Assembly (NCBI GenBank): GCA_033239125.1
Contig: BSWB01000002.1
Location: 111,886,443 to 111,950,442, forward strand
Origin: Fagopyrum homotropicum
Taxonomy: Eukaryota; Streptophyta; Magnoliopsida; Caryophyllales; Polygonaceae
DNA length: 64,000 nucleotides
Direction of reading: 5' to 3'
Positions 45,195-55,197 of this stretch are shown here, piece by piece. The position numbers were made by a program, and so were the translations under genes. The notes beneath the pieces were generated by a model. It saw only the letters and a program-made list of their open reading frames with translations. It made no database searches and was not told where the DNA came from. How positions within the stretch are numbered: position 1 is the first letter of the stretch; each line of letters opens with the position of its first letter.

Positions 45195-46583
45195 ATGAGT
45201 TCCGATCGTCGCCTAGCCCTTAGAGACAAATCCTCACCCTCCCCTTCATCCTCTTCTTCCCGTCCTTACCGCCCGGTTATCCACGAGAGATGTCGGGTAG
45301 ACTATGAGCGCATAGCTAGCCGTCCAGTTATCGCACCACGATTTCTGGACGTGTCAGCTTTCGATTGCCTAGGGTTAGATGCTGACCTTAGGAGGATGAT
45401 TGCCACTGTAGGGCTGGATCAGTTTACTGAGATCCGAGCCCCAGCTTATATGGAGCCGACCTTAGAGTTTGTTAGCTCCTTCTCCTACCTCCCCACAGAC
45501 CGGTCTGTGAAGTACCGGTTGATGAACCGGAACTTCATAGTTCCTTTAGAGGTTTGGAGAGAGATTTTCGGCTTTTCTGAGCCTACCGCCACCGACTTCC
45601 CCTCCCGATCCGTAGCTAGGGAGTTCTGGGGGCAGATTGCCCATATTACCGAGCATGCAGACAGATGGCGCCCTGGAGATTCCAGGGAGAAGGTCATCTT
45701 CCACCCGGCCTTCAGATTAGCCCATAGGATATTCAACGAGACACTTCTGGCGCGTACTGAGACGCCCCAGAAGATCCGACAGGGCGAGCTCTTCAGCCTT
45801 TACTGTATGGTCACGGAGGGTTTCCCAGACTTTGGCTTGATCTTGGCAGAGGACCTGCACAGGATCAAGGCCAAGGCGAAGGGAGACATTTGCTGCGGAG
45901 GTCTAGTCACCCATATTGCTACCTATCACGGGATGGACCTTAGTGTTTGCACGATGGTGGCGGCTCCGAAGCCGCTTGGATTACAGGAGATGATCACACG
46001 GAGGATTTTGGTTCCCCGTGGTTTGACCACTCCATTTGTTGCTATGCCTTGGGAGCGGACTGCACCACAGGGGATCCGCTGGTCTGCACAGTTCACAGTT
46101 TTCGATCCGCATTACTGGCAGACAGCTTGGGCTCCACTGATGGAGGATCATAGAGAGACAGCAGCTGCACCGGCTGAGGAGGAGGAGGATGACGACGACG
46201 AGGAGACAGTGGACGAGAGAGATGGTGGAGTTCCGATGGATACATGGACGGATACTGCAGGTACGAGCGCGCCACCGATCATCGACTTGGATGATGAGGA
46301 GGAGACAGAGCCTGCACCAGCTGAGACTTCTCCAGTCAGACCTGCTAGACGCAAGAGGCATGGAGTGAGAGATCGAGCTGCTCACAGACGGATCGATGAC
46401 CTGACGGATCAGGTTATTGACACGTATGCTGCATTATCGCTGGATATCCGCGAGATGCAGGAGCGGCAGCACCATCAGCACATCATGGCCCAGCTTCAGT
46501 TCGAGCGTGTCATGGGCTATCCTTTCGATCCGACTCAGTATCCGTACGTACCACCACCACCACCGCCGGATCGAGACTATTGA
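45195..46583 (+). CDS. Env-position ORF of family D, intact (462 aa)
   Basis: The only undamaged env-position ORF in the window. A GTG two codons upstream is in frame, but ATG at 45195 is the natural start. Ser/Arg-rich N-terminus (1-25); a globular region (about 30-315) with the family signatures RSVKYRLMNRNF (103-114), IFGFSEP (124-130), TETPQKI (188-194), GGLVTHIA (235-242) and MPWE (284-287); acidic stretches (328-342 and 365-373); a basic cluster RPARRKRHG (382-390), possibly a nuclear localisation signal; a helix rich in Gln/His/Glu (395-440); and a proline-rich tail. No signal peptide, membrane segment or cysteine-rich ectodomain is seen, so an envelope function is not supported. It is related to ATHILA ORF-1 type proteins; function unknown. 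Confidence 0.9.
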   Translation: MSSDRRLALRDKSSPSPSSSSSRPYRPVIHERCRVDYERIASRPVIAPRFLDVSAFDCLGLDADLRRMIATVGLDQFTEIRAPAYMEPTLEFVSSFSYLPTDRSVKYRLMNRNFIVPLEVWREIFGFSEPTATDFPSRSVAREFWGQIAHITEHADRWRPGDSREKVIFHPAFRLAHRIFNETLLARTETPQKIRQGELFSLYCMVTEGFPDFGLILAEDLHRIKAKAKGDICCGGLVTHIATYHGMDLSVCTMVAAPKPLGLQEMITRRILVPRGLTTPFVAMPWERTAPQGIRWSAQFTVFDPHYWQTAWAPLMEDHRETAAAPAEEEEDDDDEETVDERDGGVPMDTWTDTAGTSAPPIIDLDDEEETEPAPAETSPVRPARRKRHGVRDRAAHRRIDDLTDQVIDTYAALSLDIREMQERQHHQHIMAQLQFERVMGYPFDPTQYPYVPPPPPPDRDY

Positions 46584-48080
46584 GGAGCTGCAGGATTTTC
46601 TTATTATATTTTTTATGTAGTTCAGCTATTTATCCGGTGAGTACTCTCATTTTCAGACTTTTATTTGACCCACTAGGACAGTGTGTCCCAAGTATGGGGT
46701 GTTTGTATTTGTTATGACTACTTGATGTTATTTGACTACTTTTGATGTATGACATTTGATCGGATATTTCATATTTATGCTTCAGTTGCCTCTATATGTT
46801 TATCTGATATTACATGCATATCTACAGGTTATCTGATTGAAAAAAACGTCGAAACTGAAATAAAAAAAATTGGATTTAAAAAAAATTTTTTTTTTTTTTT
46901 TTTTAACCTCGACCGAGTCAATTCTGGCCAAACGAGGCGTTTCACCTCGGTTGAACCAAGAACATCTCGACCGAGGTGTGTTAACTGAGAGTTTTCGAAA
47001 ACGATTTTGTGTTACTTATCTGGATATGATCTCAGTGAAGATCTTGTTTACTGACTGGTTTTGAATCCTTTATGTGTTTGAAAGGTTTTATAATATGTTT
47101 AAGTTGCTAAATGCTTTGTTTGAAATTATTAGCATGTTTAATACTTTGTTTTTATCCAAATTATGTTGAATTTGAAAGTTGACACCGCAGGTTAAGTTCT
47201 CTCACTTTCTTCATGGAAAGACCAAGGCAATTCATTCTCTTCTCCTTCTTCTTCTTGATCATGCTTAGCCCCTCATATACATTTTGCCTCCCTTTACCTA
47301 TCCGGGAATTTGGAAGCAAGCGAAGTGGTGAAAGCAAGTGAAGTACAAGTTGAGAAGTGGCTGGAAGTGAAAGTGTTAGAAAGCAATAATAGGTTTGGGG
47401 AAGTCAATCATGAAGATGAGTAACTCGGCACCATTCACATAGCCGGGTGTTTGTGTCTTGCCAAAGTCGGATTGAGCGATATTCCTAGCGGGTCATGGTA
47501 TGTGCATCAAGGGTTTGATGCATCTCGAGAAATTGATGATTGCAGATTTCCTAGGCTTCGGTTATTGTGCACCTCTGTCCATGCATCCCAAAAAGTAAAG
47601 TAAAAAGAAAAAAAAAAGTGTGAAATAAGCAAAGCTTATTGGTGGAAGATGTTGCAAGTCAAAGTAAAAGTGAAGTTCATCCTTTTCCCGGATTATAGCA
47701 CCACATTACCTTACACACATCCCTACCCTACACGTTTCTTGACCTTTCTTTTGGGAAGCCCTTGTGACCTTGAGCTTGTTGATTGACTTAGTGGTTTAAA
47801 CTGGATTATACATGATTAATTTTGATAATTATGATTTATTATGCATTCTATGATTTTATGCAAAGATGAACAACTTTCCTATATTTATAAAATGTTTTGA
47901 GCATATTGAGTTTTTAAATTCCATGAAGTATTCTCTTAGAGTGATCTATGATAGTTGCACACCATAAAATATTTTTTGAAAGACTTTTTCATTGATTTTC
48001 ATGACTTATAATCCATTCTATCTTGTCTTCTATATGCAGAACTTGCTTGAGGACAAGCAAGGGCTAAGTATGGGGTATTT
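46584..48080 (+). other. 3' noncoding region of family D
   Basis: Post-env hairpin CACT/AGTG with loop AGGAC (46671-46683) and AAGTATGGGG (46690-46699); a T run (about 46881-46902); a D motif group at 46905-46980; the conserved block shared with family A (47390-47505); LTR-proximal hairpin CTTGCTTG/CAAGCAAG (48042-48061) and TAAGTATGGGG (48065-48075). No gene seen. Confidence 0.75.
47390..47505 (+). other. Conserved noncoding block (family D copy)
   Basis: About 116 bp differing from the family A copies by only a few bases, including the ACTCGGC/GCCGGGT hairpin. The LTRs of the two families do not align. Confidence 0.7.
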
Positions 48081-49823
48081 TGATAGCATGAATTATAGTC
48101 TATATTTTGGGGTTTGTTTGGACGTTTTATCTTTCATAATCTGCATGTTTGTATGTATATTATGTGATTTTACTACCATTTCATCTACCTTTGCGAGAAT
48201 CGAGGTCTACACCTAGTTTTGTTGTAATCGTAGGTAAAATGGCACGTTTCGCATCAAAAAGGAGCAAAAGGAGTCATGAGTCATTTGGAGCTACATCCAG
48301 AGAGCATAGCAATGGATTAAAGATTTACTTTGGACCAGTTTTGAGAGATTTTACATTCAGTTGTGACTCACCTCGGTTGACCAGAGATTCATCTCGACCG
48401 AGGTGATCCAGAGACGCCGACTCGACCGAGGCGAACACCTAGGACGCGGCGAGAATATTTTATTCTTGGCTGAGATCTTTTTAAATTGGAAAGTGATCTT
48501 ATATTTTTGGGCTTGGCTCCTGGAAGGAAGGAGATATGCAGAATCATATATTTTACCTATTTTTATGGTAAAATATCTTTCTAAGAATTATTATCTTTGG
48601 AGGGTTATTTTCCTATAAAAAGGGTTGGATTTCCACAATTCCGACATCACGCTATACCGTCGATCAGGGTTTATAGCACGCAGCAGCCGCATCATACTCT
48701 CATTGGAGAGATTCGAAGAACCTTTTTTAAGGTTGAAGGAAGATTGAAGTCTATAGCTTTTATAGCTTTTTGGAGGGTTTTTGTAAGATTGTCTTCAATT
48801 CCCTCACTTGTTGTCTTGTCTTGTTGGATTGCTATCCAAGGAACGCTTTGTTGTGATATTTTGATTCAGTTATTGAAGTCTTTTTCATTAAATTCTTCTT
48901 GTTCAAATATTCACCTTCTTCCCATATATTTAATACTTTCATAATGATGATGAGTGGCTAATTTCCTTGTGCGATTCTAGGGTGATTGGCTGAAGGTTGT
49001 GGGAAAAACAATGATAGAATAATCTTAGATTCCAGTAGGACCCTGAAAGTTCGAGTCTTTACCCTTAACCCTAAGCATCTCGCTCAGTCGATGAACATCT
49101 CGGCCGGGGTGGAAACTGGCTGACCGAGGTGACTTGTCTGATCCATAACTGAGAGTTAAGTGTTAGAGTTTGCCAAATCCTATTCTTATTACACCTTTCT
49201 GGTTCAAAGCAAGCTTAGGATGAGACTTACCCGGTAATTCCTTAGTTTGTGTACCAACGATCATAAGTGTAGGTAATAAAGGTTTATCCTTTGTTGGGGT
49301 TTGAGTGTGCTTCCATCCCATCTTTGTGAGTTAGCCTGAGACTTACCCGGTAAAGGTTGATTCTATTCCCTTAGATGGTGTGTTAGTTTGAGGTAATAGT
49401 TCTTTATCTTGATTCCTAGAGACTTATCCGGTAATAGGAGTTACGGTTTAGGATCAGTGAGTAGTGAGACTTACCCGGTGATCTATTCCACTTTAGTAAC
49501 ACCTTCCCCACGCAAAAATCTCAGCTTTGTCCGCTTATCTATAGATCTTGAGTTGGAACCACAACTAGATGCTTTAATCCCTAGAATTGCATGTTTGCTT
49601 TATTAACTTCTTATTCATCTTTGATTGTGTTAATTGCTCTTGTGGTTAGTATTCACGAAGCTTACCGTTATTGACTTTGTTTCACCGAGTCCCTGTGATC
49701 GACCCCTGGAATTTTCTTGCTTTTTACTACGATTGACCCGTACACTGCGGGTTCGCATCCTTGTTTTAAGCTTAAGTCTAGGGTTATAAATTTAAAGCTT
49801 GCACACACCGTTTGGAGCGAACA
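48081..49823 (+). repeat. Family D 3' LTR
   Basis: TGATAGCATG to GGAGCGAACA, 1,743 bp, differing from the 5' LTR at about 14 positions by eye. TATA box at 48614-48621. Followed by the target duplication ATTTG. Confidence 0.95.
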
Positions 49824-49828
49824 ATTTG

Positions 49829-51269
49829 AAAAGTTTCGTTCTTATCTTGTAGGTGCAAAGGTGATTGTATATACGGATCATGCTGCGATCCGGTATCTAC
49901 TTCCAAAGAAGGACGCGAAACCAAGGCTGATTAGATGGATTCTTCTCCTAGAAGAATTCGATCTAGAGATCCGTGACAAGAAGGGCTCTAAAAGTTGATG
50001 GTGTTGAAGTACATCGACAAGATTACTAAAGGTAACGAACCATGGTTTGCTGATTTTGTTAACTATTTGGTTTGTCAGGAAATACCACCCGGAATATCCT
50101 ATGCACACATGAAGAAGTTCTTTAAGGATGTCTGGCAATACTTTTGGAATGAAACTCTCCTCTTCAAGAGAGGTCCCGACGGCATCATTTGAAGATGTGT
50201 GCAGGAAGACGAGATGTAAAGTCTCATCCGTCATTGTCATTCACTACCTTGTGGAGGACACGCTAGGTCGAACAAGACTAGCACTAAGGTATTGCAATTT
50301 GGGTTTTTTTGGCCTACTTTATTTAAAGATGTGCAAGCCTTTGTTTCCTGCTGTGATGCTTGTCAAAGAACAGGGAACATATCTAGGAGAAGCGAAATGC
50401 CTCTTAACAACATTCAGGAGGTAGAGATCTTTGACATTTTGGGAGTAGACTTCATGGGACCTTTCCCATCATCTTGTGGAAACCAATACATACTTTTAGC
50501 TGTAGATTATGTTTCGAGATGGGTTGAAGCAATTGCCTCTCCAACTAATGATGCCATGGTTGTGGTTAAGTTTTTTAACAAGACTATATTCCCAAGGTTT
50601 TGGACACCACGGACTATCATTAGTGATGGGGGCTCTCACTTCATTGCCCGACGATTCGAAGCTTCACTAGGCAAGTATGGGGTGACTCACAAGATCGCCA
50701 CCCCTTATCATCCACAAACGAGTGGACAAGTGGAGATTTCGAATTGGGAGATCAAAGGAATCCTAGAGAAAACAGTTTTGAAGACAAGGAAAGATTGGTC
50801 TTCGAAACTATATGATGCATTGTGGGCGTATAGGACTGCATACAAGACTCCCATAGGAACAACACCATACTACCTTGTGTATGGGAAGTCTTGTCACTTA
50901 CCGGTGGAGCTGGAACATAAAGCGTATTGGGCGGTTAAGTGGTTGGACTTCAGCATGAAGGAAGCGGGCGAGAAGCATCTTTTGGACCTTAATGAGCTTG
51001 AAGAACTTCGCTTAAACGCTTATGAGAACGCCAAGATCTATAAGGAGAGATCGAAGCGTTGGCATGATAAGCATATCATTCCAAAGGACCTCAAAGAAGG
51101 AGATCAAGTTCTCCTCTTCAATTCAAGACTTCGTCTCTTTCCAGGTAAGCTTAAATCTCGTTGGACTGGACCTTATCTAATCAAACATGTTTTTCCCCAT
51201 GGTGCAGTTGAAGTATGGGATGAAAAGAGCAGAAGTTTTGGTCAACGACTCAAGAAGTATACACCGTAG
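49829..51269 (+). pseudogene. A4 RNase H remainder and integrase (right part after family D insertion)
   Basis: It resumes RNase H ([24 protein letters not shown]), then loses the C-terminal VADHLSR segment near 49997 by a small deletion. The integrase zinc domain follows with stops near 50190 and 50217. From 50292 a 325-codon frame is open: [26 protein letters not shown] and GQVEIS with D,D-35-E spacing, then [17 protein letters not shown] short deletion near 51237 and a TAG at 51267-51269 shorten the C-terminus. It belongs with 37681-38393, from which it is separated by the 11.4-kb insertion. Confidence 0.9.
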
Positions 51270-52112
51270 CTCCAAGCTGAGGAGTTTGCACCTACCACAC
51301 TCGAATAGATGCAAGTACGGTCTAGCTACGGACCGTAAACAACTGCTTCTTGGGAGGCAACCCAAGGTATTGCACTTATGCTTTTGTTTATCATTCTTAG
51401 ATTAGATTAGTTTAGTCGTTTTTGCTCTGTTTTTGCCCTCGATACCTTCCAGTATTTCGTGTTTTTGGATGTAGGAACAATGGGATAGGCAATGGAAAGG
51501 AAAAAGTTAGAAGGAATTGAGGAAACTTGGATTTTGGCACATTACAGAGAGTTCCACGCCCTAAACCACGGTCGTGGAAGCTACAGTGACCGTAATTTGC
51601 AAAAATCTGAGAAAAATCACCAAAACCACGGTTCCGTACAAAACCACGGCCGTGGAACACCCCGAGTGACCGTGATTTTCCAAAAATCTTACGGTCACTA
51701 TACAAACCACCTTCTTCACAAAAACAACACAAAATTCCAAAACAACGACCCTATTTCACGCTCTAAACACCGACACCAATCCCCCTCTCTCAAATCTTCG
51801 TTCGGAGTCCGATTTGAACGATTCTTGAGCCTAAAGTGAAGAAAATTCAACCATCTACAAGATCAAATCAACAAATCAAGTGAGCAATCCTTGGAGAAGA
51901 CGGAATTTGGATTTTAAGAATCCAAAACCTAGGTTTTCTTCTCTTTCTCTACTTTGTCGATTTGCCTCAATTTTTGCAAGAATTTTTAGGAGAACTGATT
52001 GGAATTGGATTGGAGTTAGTCTAGGACTGTTTCTTGGTGAATTTGGTGTGAATTTATTGAGTTTTGAGCAAATCAGAGCCGAACCACGGTCTCTGAGCAA
52101 ATTAGAGCCGAA
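51270..52112 (+). promoter_or_regulatory. Integrase-env spacer of A4 with palindromic motifs
   Basis: No gene. Motif units at 51556-51695 (CCACGGTCGTGG, AACCACGGCCGTGGAA and TACGGTCAC) and a weak TATA-like TATACAAA near 51698. The remaining ~400 bp correspond to the env leader; the env N-terminus is deleted, joined near 52112. Confidence 0.45.
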
Positions 52113-53177
52113 CCATGATTTATGCCAACGAGGACCGCTGGCAGCCACCTGACACCAAGGCTAAGCTCATCTATCACTTAGCCTTGAAGATAGCCCATAG
52201 AGTCCTTTCTAAGTGTCTTTTCCCTAGGATTGAGACCCCTCAGAAGATTAAGACAGATGAGTTGTTCCTTCTTTACGCTATGCTGCACGGTAGACCTGCT
52301 GACTGTTATACCCTCTTAGCCTCCACCATGAGTAAGCTCAAGAATAAGAGAGCCGGGAACATTGGATATGGTAGTATGGTTACCCACATTGCTAGACAGC
52401 TCGGTATAGATTTCTCTGCTTATACTAGGATTGGAGCGAGACCTTTGGGTCTCAACAGTTTGATGACGAGGGGTATCATCTTCCCTAGGCACCGCGGTCC
52501 ACCCACCGTCGGTATGCCTTGGGAAGAGAGAGAGGAGGTAGAGGCATTCCGTGGCTCCATGAGTATTCCATTATGGCTGGACGCCATAATTGGAAGCATA
52601 CCTTCGCTGCTATGCATGCGAATAGGTTAGTAGCACCTCCCTACGTCCCCGATGAGATACCGGTTGCAAATGTTGAGGAGGAGATAGGAGGAGGTGATGG
52701 TTTTGAGGGAGTAGGTGAGGAGCAAGACTTTGGCACATTCCCGGATCAGCCGGCACACTACCTTGACCCTCCCAAACGTTCACCACGACTAGCTGGACCT
52801 TCAGGAGCCTCTTCCTCTCGCCGTGCTAGCGTGAGTGAGAGGCCGACATGGATAGATACTCCGCCCACTTGCTACGGAGCACAACCGGAGTGGATGGGAG
52901 CTCACCACCATGGTACAGCCAGGCACCGGCAGCACCGGCGGCACCGAGTCCACAAGACGCACCAGCATGGTACAGCCAGCCACCGGCCTGGTATGAGCAG
53001 CAACTGGAGTGGGCTACCGACCTTTCTAGGAGAGTCGGTGACATGGAGATCCGCCAGGACACCCGCGATATACGGGCTGATGAGCATGATCGGATGATGC
53101 GAGACATCTACCGCTAGTAGTTCAGGCGGCATTTCAGCCCCGAGTTCCATCCATTCCCACCATTCCCACCACCATAG
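52113..53177 (+). pseudogene. Athila-type env-position ORF of A4 (N-terminus deleted, frameshifted)
   Basis: It begins at IYANEDRWQPPDTKAKLIYH; about 170 N-terminal codons found in A3 are missing. The first frame (52115-52630) holds IETPQKIKTDELFLLYAM and VTHIARQLGIDF, then shifts near 52535. The next frame carries the acidic stretch and SERPTW (52519-53097). The end at 52848-53177 has the helix EWATDLSRRVGDMEIRQD, two consecutive TAG codons at 53115-53120 where other copies have Gln-Gln, and a proline-rich tail. Not functional. Confidence 0.87.
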
Positions 53178-54543
53178 TGATGAGCTTCGAGGATTGACAG
53201 TTCAACCGCCCCACCAACATTTTTAATGAGTTCATTTTCCTTTTCTTCTTTTCTTTATTTCTTTTTCGAACATTGAGGACAATGTATGTTCTAAGTATGG
53301 GGTGGGGTGTGACTATGTGTTGTAATAACTCTACTATATTTGCTTCTATCCATAACACTTGGCATGTTTCATTTTCATAGTCACACGTTTCATTATTGCA
53401 TTGCATGAAAAAGTTTGAAAAACCCATAAAAATTTGAAAATTTAGAAACTTTTGGAAGAGTTCTTGTGCTTCTAAGACTAGAGATGACTTCTATGATAGT
53501 TCTTACTTGTGGAATGAATTTTTGATAACAATTCTATGCTTAAACGGAATAATGAATTGAAAAAGAAATTGAATGTGTTGTTTATCCTTTCTTGCAAGTT
53601 TCATAATGTGAAAGTTCTATCTAAATCATATTGAGAAATTGAAGTTGAAATCACATGATGAGTTCTTATACTTCTTTATGAAATGATTGAGGCAATTCGA
53701 TTTTCTTTCTTCTTTCTTTGATCACTTAGTCCCACAATGAAAGTAAATGCCTCCCTTACCTATCCGGGAATTTGGAGGAGTTGATATTTGGCATGTTTGA
53801 TGTGGGAGGGCCATGAAAGCAAAATTTTGCATTTAAAGAATAGAATTAATAGGTTTGGGGAAGTCAATCATGACGATGAGTCACTCGGCACCATTCACAT
53901 AGCCGGGTATTTGTGTCTTGCCAAAGTCGGATTGAGCGATATTCCTAACGAATTATGGTATGTGCATCAAGGGTTTGAGGCATCTCAAAATTGAGAAACA
54001 CCAATTTCCTAGGCTTCGGTTTTTGTGCACCTCTGTCCATCTTTCAAAAAGTAAAGTCGAAAAATAATGTGAAAAAGAAGAGAGCAAAGCTCAAAGTTGA
54101 TGGTGTTGCAATTCAAAGTGAAAAGAAAAATAGTTGGGTTATTCATTTTCCCGGATTCATGCACCACGTTCCTTATAAGTTTCCCTCCCTTTCGCATTCT
54201 AGACCTTACTTGAAAGTCCTTAAGATCAAAAGAATGTTATTTGACTTGGTGATCTAAATTCAAGTTGCTTATGCTTGATTTTGACAATACTTGAAGGTTA
54301 TGATGCTTGTCTCAAAGTTTAAGCGATTTGTGATATTTCTTTACTTTACATTCTTTGGTTTATGTATACAAGTGTTTTCAAGAATGAATGAAACAAGGTT
54401 TGAGGATGATCTATTGACTAGAAGCACATTTATCAAAAGAATGTTTTTGTTTCAAGATTGCATGCATATTTTATTCTAACTCGTATTTTAGTGCTTTCAA
54501 AGACCTTGCTTGGGGACAAGCAAGTGACAAGTATGGGGTATTT
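53178..54543 (+). other. 3' noncoding region of A4
   Basis: Post-env hairpin ACATT/AATGT with loop GAGGAC (53270-53285) and AAGTATGGGG; conserved block 53850-53965; LTR-proximal hairpin CTTGCTT/AAGCAAG with loop GGGGAC (54505-54524) and AAGTATGGGG; the LTR starts at 54544. No gene seen. Confidence 0.75.
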
Positions 54544-55197
54544 TGTTAGCATGAAATATTGCGATATTCTAGGCACTTATTTTGGTTTTTGTTCTCTCAT
54601 TATTGTGTACATGGATGAAGTTTAGAAGCAATTGTTAGCTTATTCCTCTATTATAGTCGATATGGATGTCTACACTAGCTTTGTGTTGATTGTAGGGGAA
54701 AAGGAGCTAAATGGGAGCTATTGAGAGAGAAAAGAGAGGAATCGATCATGTTCGAGGATTAGGAACACATCAATAAAGCTAAGGAAGGAGCTTGGATGAA
54801 GAATGTCACGACACAAAGGAAACTACAAGTATTCTACACTTCCACGCCTTGAATTACGGCCGTAGAAGAGTCCACGCTCTAAACCACGGCCGTGGATCTT
54901 GGCATCATGAGCGTGGAGCATTCCAGTAAGTTACATGGCCTAAAGTACGGTCGTGGAAGTCACAAAAGACTGTAATCCAATTCCACGCCCTAAACCACGG
55001 TCGTGGAAACCCTTGAGACCGTGATTTAGGCGATCATTTGACGAGTCTTTATTTGCCACGTTATTTACGTGATGGGCGGGGACGGTTACTTTTTCCCGTC
55101 TTATAAAAAGGTCAGAAAAGGACTTTAGTTTACGATTTAAGCATAGATGAACATATCATGACAATGATTGTTGGCTAATAACCCACAACTATCAACT
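54544..55197 (+). repeat. Family A LTR, truncated, with scrambled junction to pol
   Basis: TGTTAGCATG with a motif cluster at 54840-55022 and TATA box at 55102-55109. From about 55134 the sequence is a patchwork: a 21-nt piece matching pol at 55237, an LTR-like piece (ATCATGACAATGATTGTTGG), and a piece that matches the LTR in inverted orientation (CACAACTATCAACTCTT), then pol at about 55198. Confidence 0.75.

Larger units (their letters stand above)
38394..49823 (+). mobile_element. Complete family D Athila-type element, RT/RNase H-deleted
   Basis: 11,430 bp: 5' LTR, tRNA-Asp-type primer site, gag-protease fused to integrase, spacer, env-position ORF, 3' noncoding region, 3' LTR, flanked by ATTTG. 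By eye the LTRs differ at about 14 positions in 1.74 kb, so the insertion is young. RT and RNase H are absent and gag has early stops, so it needed enzymes from elsewhere or lost them after insertion. Confidence 0.95.

Noticed and set aside
45195..46583. Calling the family D ORF a true retroviral envelope
   Set aside because: No signal peptide, transmembrane segment or furin-like site is visible. Only its position after integrase suggests env.
46881..46902. T run as a possible Pol III terminator of a small RNA
   Set aside because: No A and B box promoter or other RNA gene signal upstream; it is a homopolymer in the D noncoding region.
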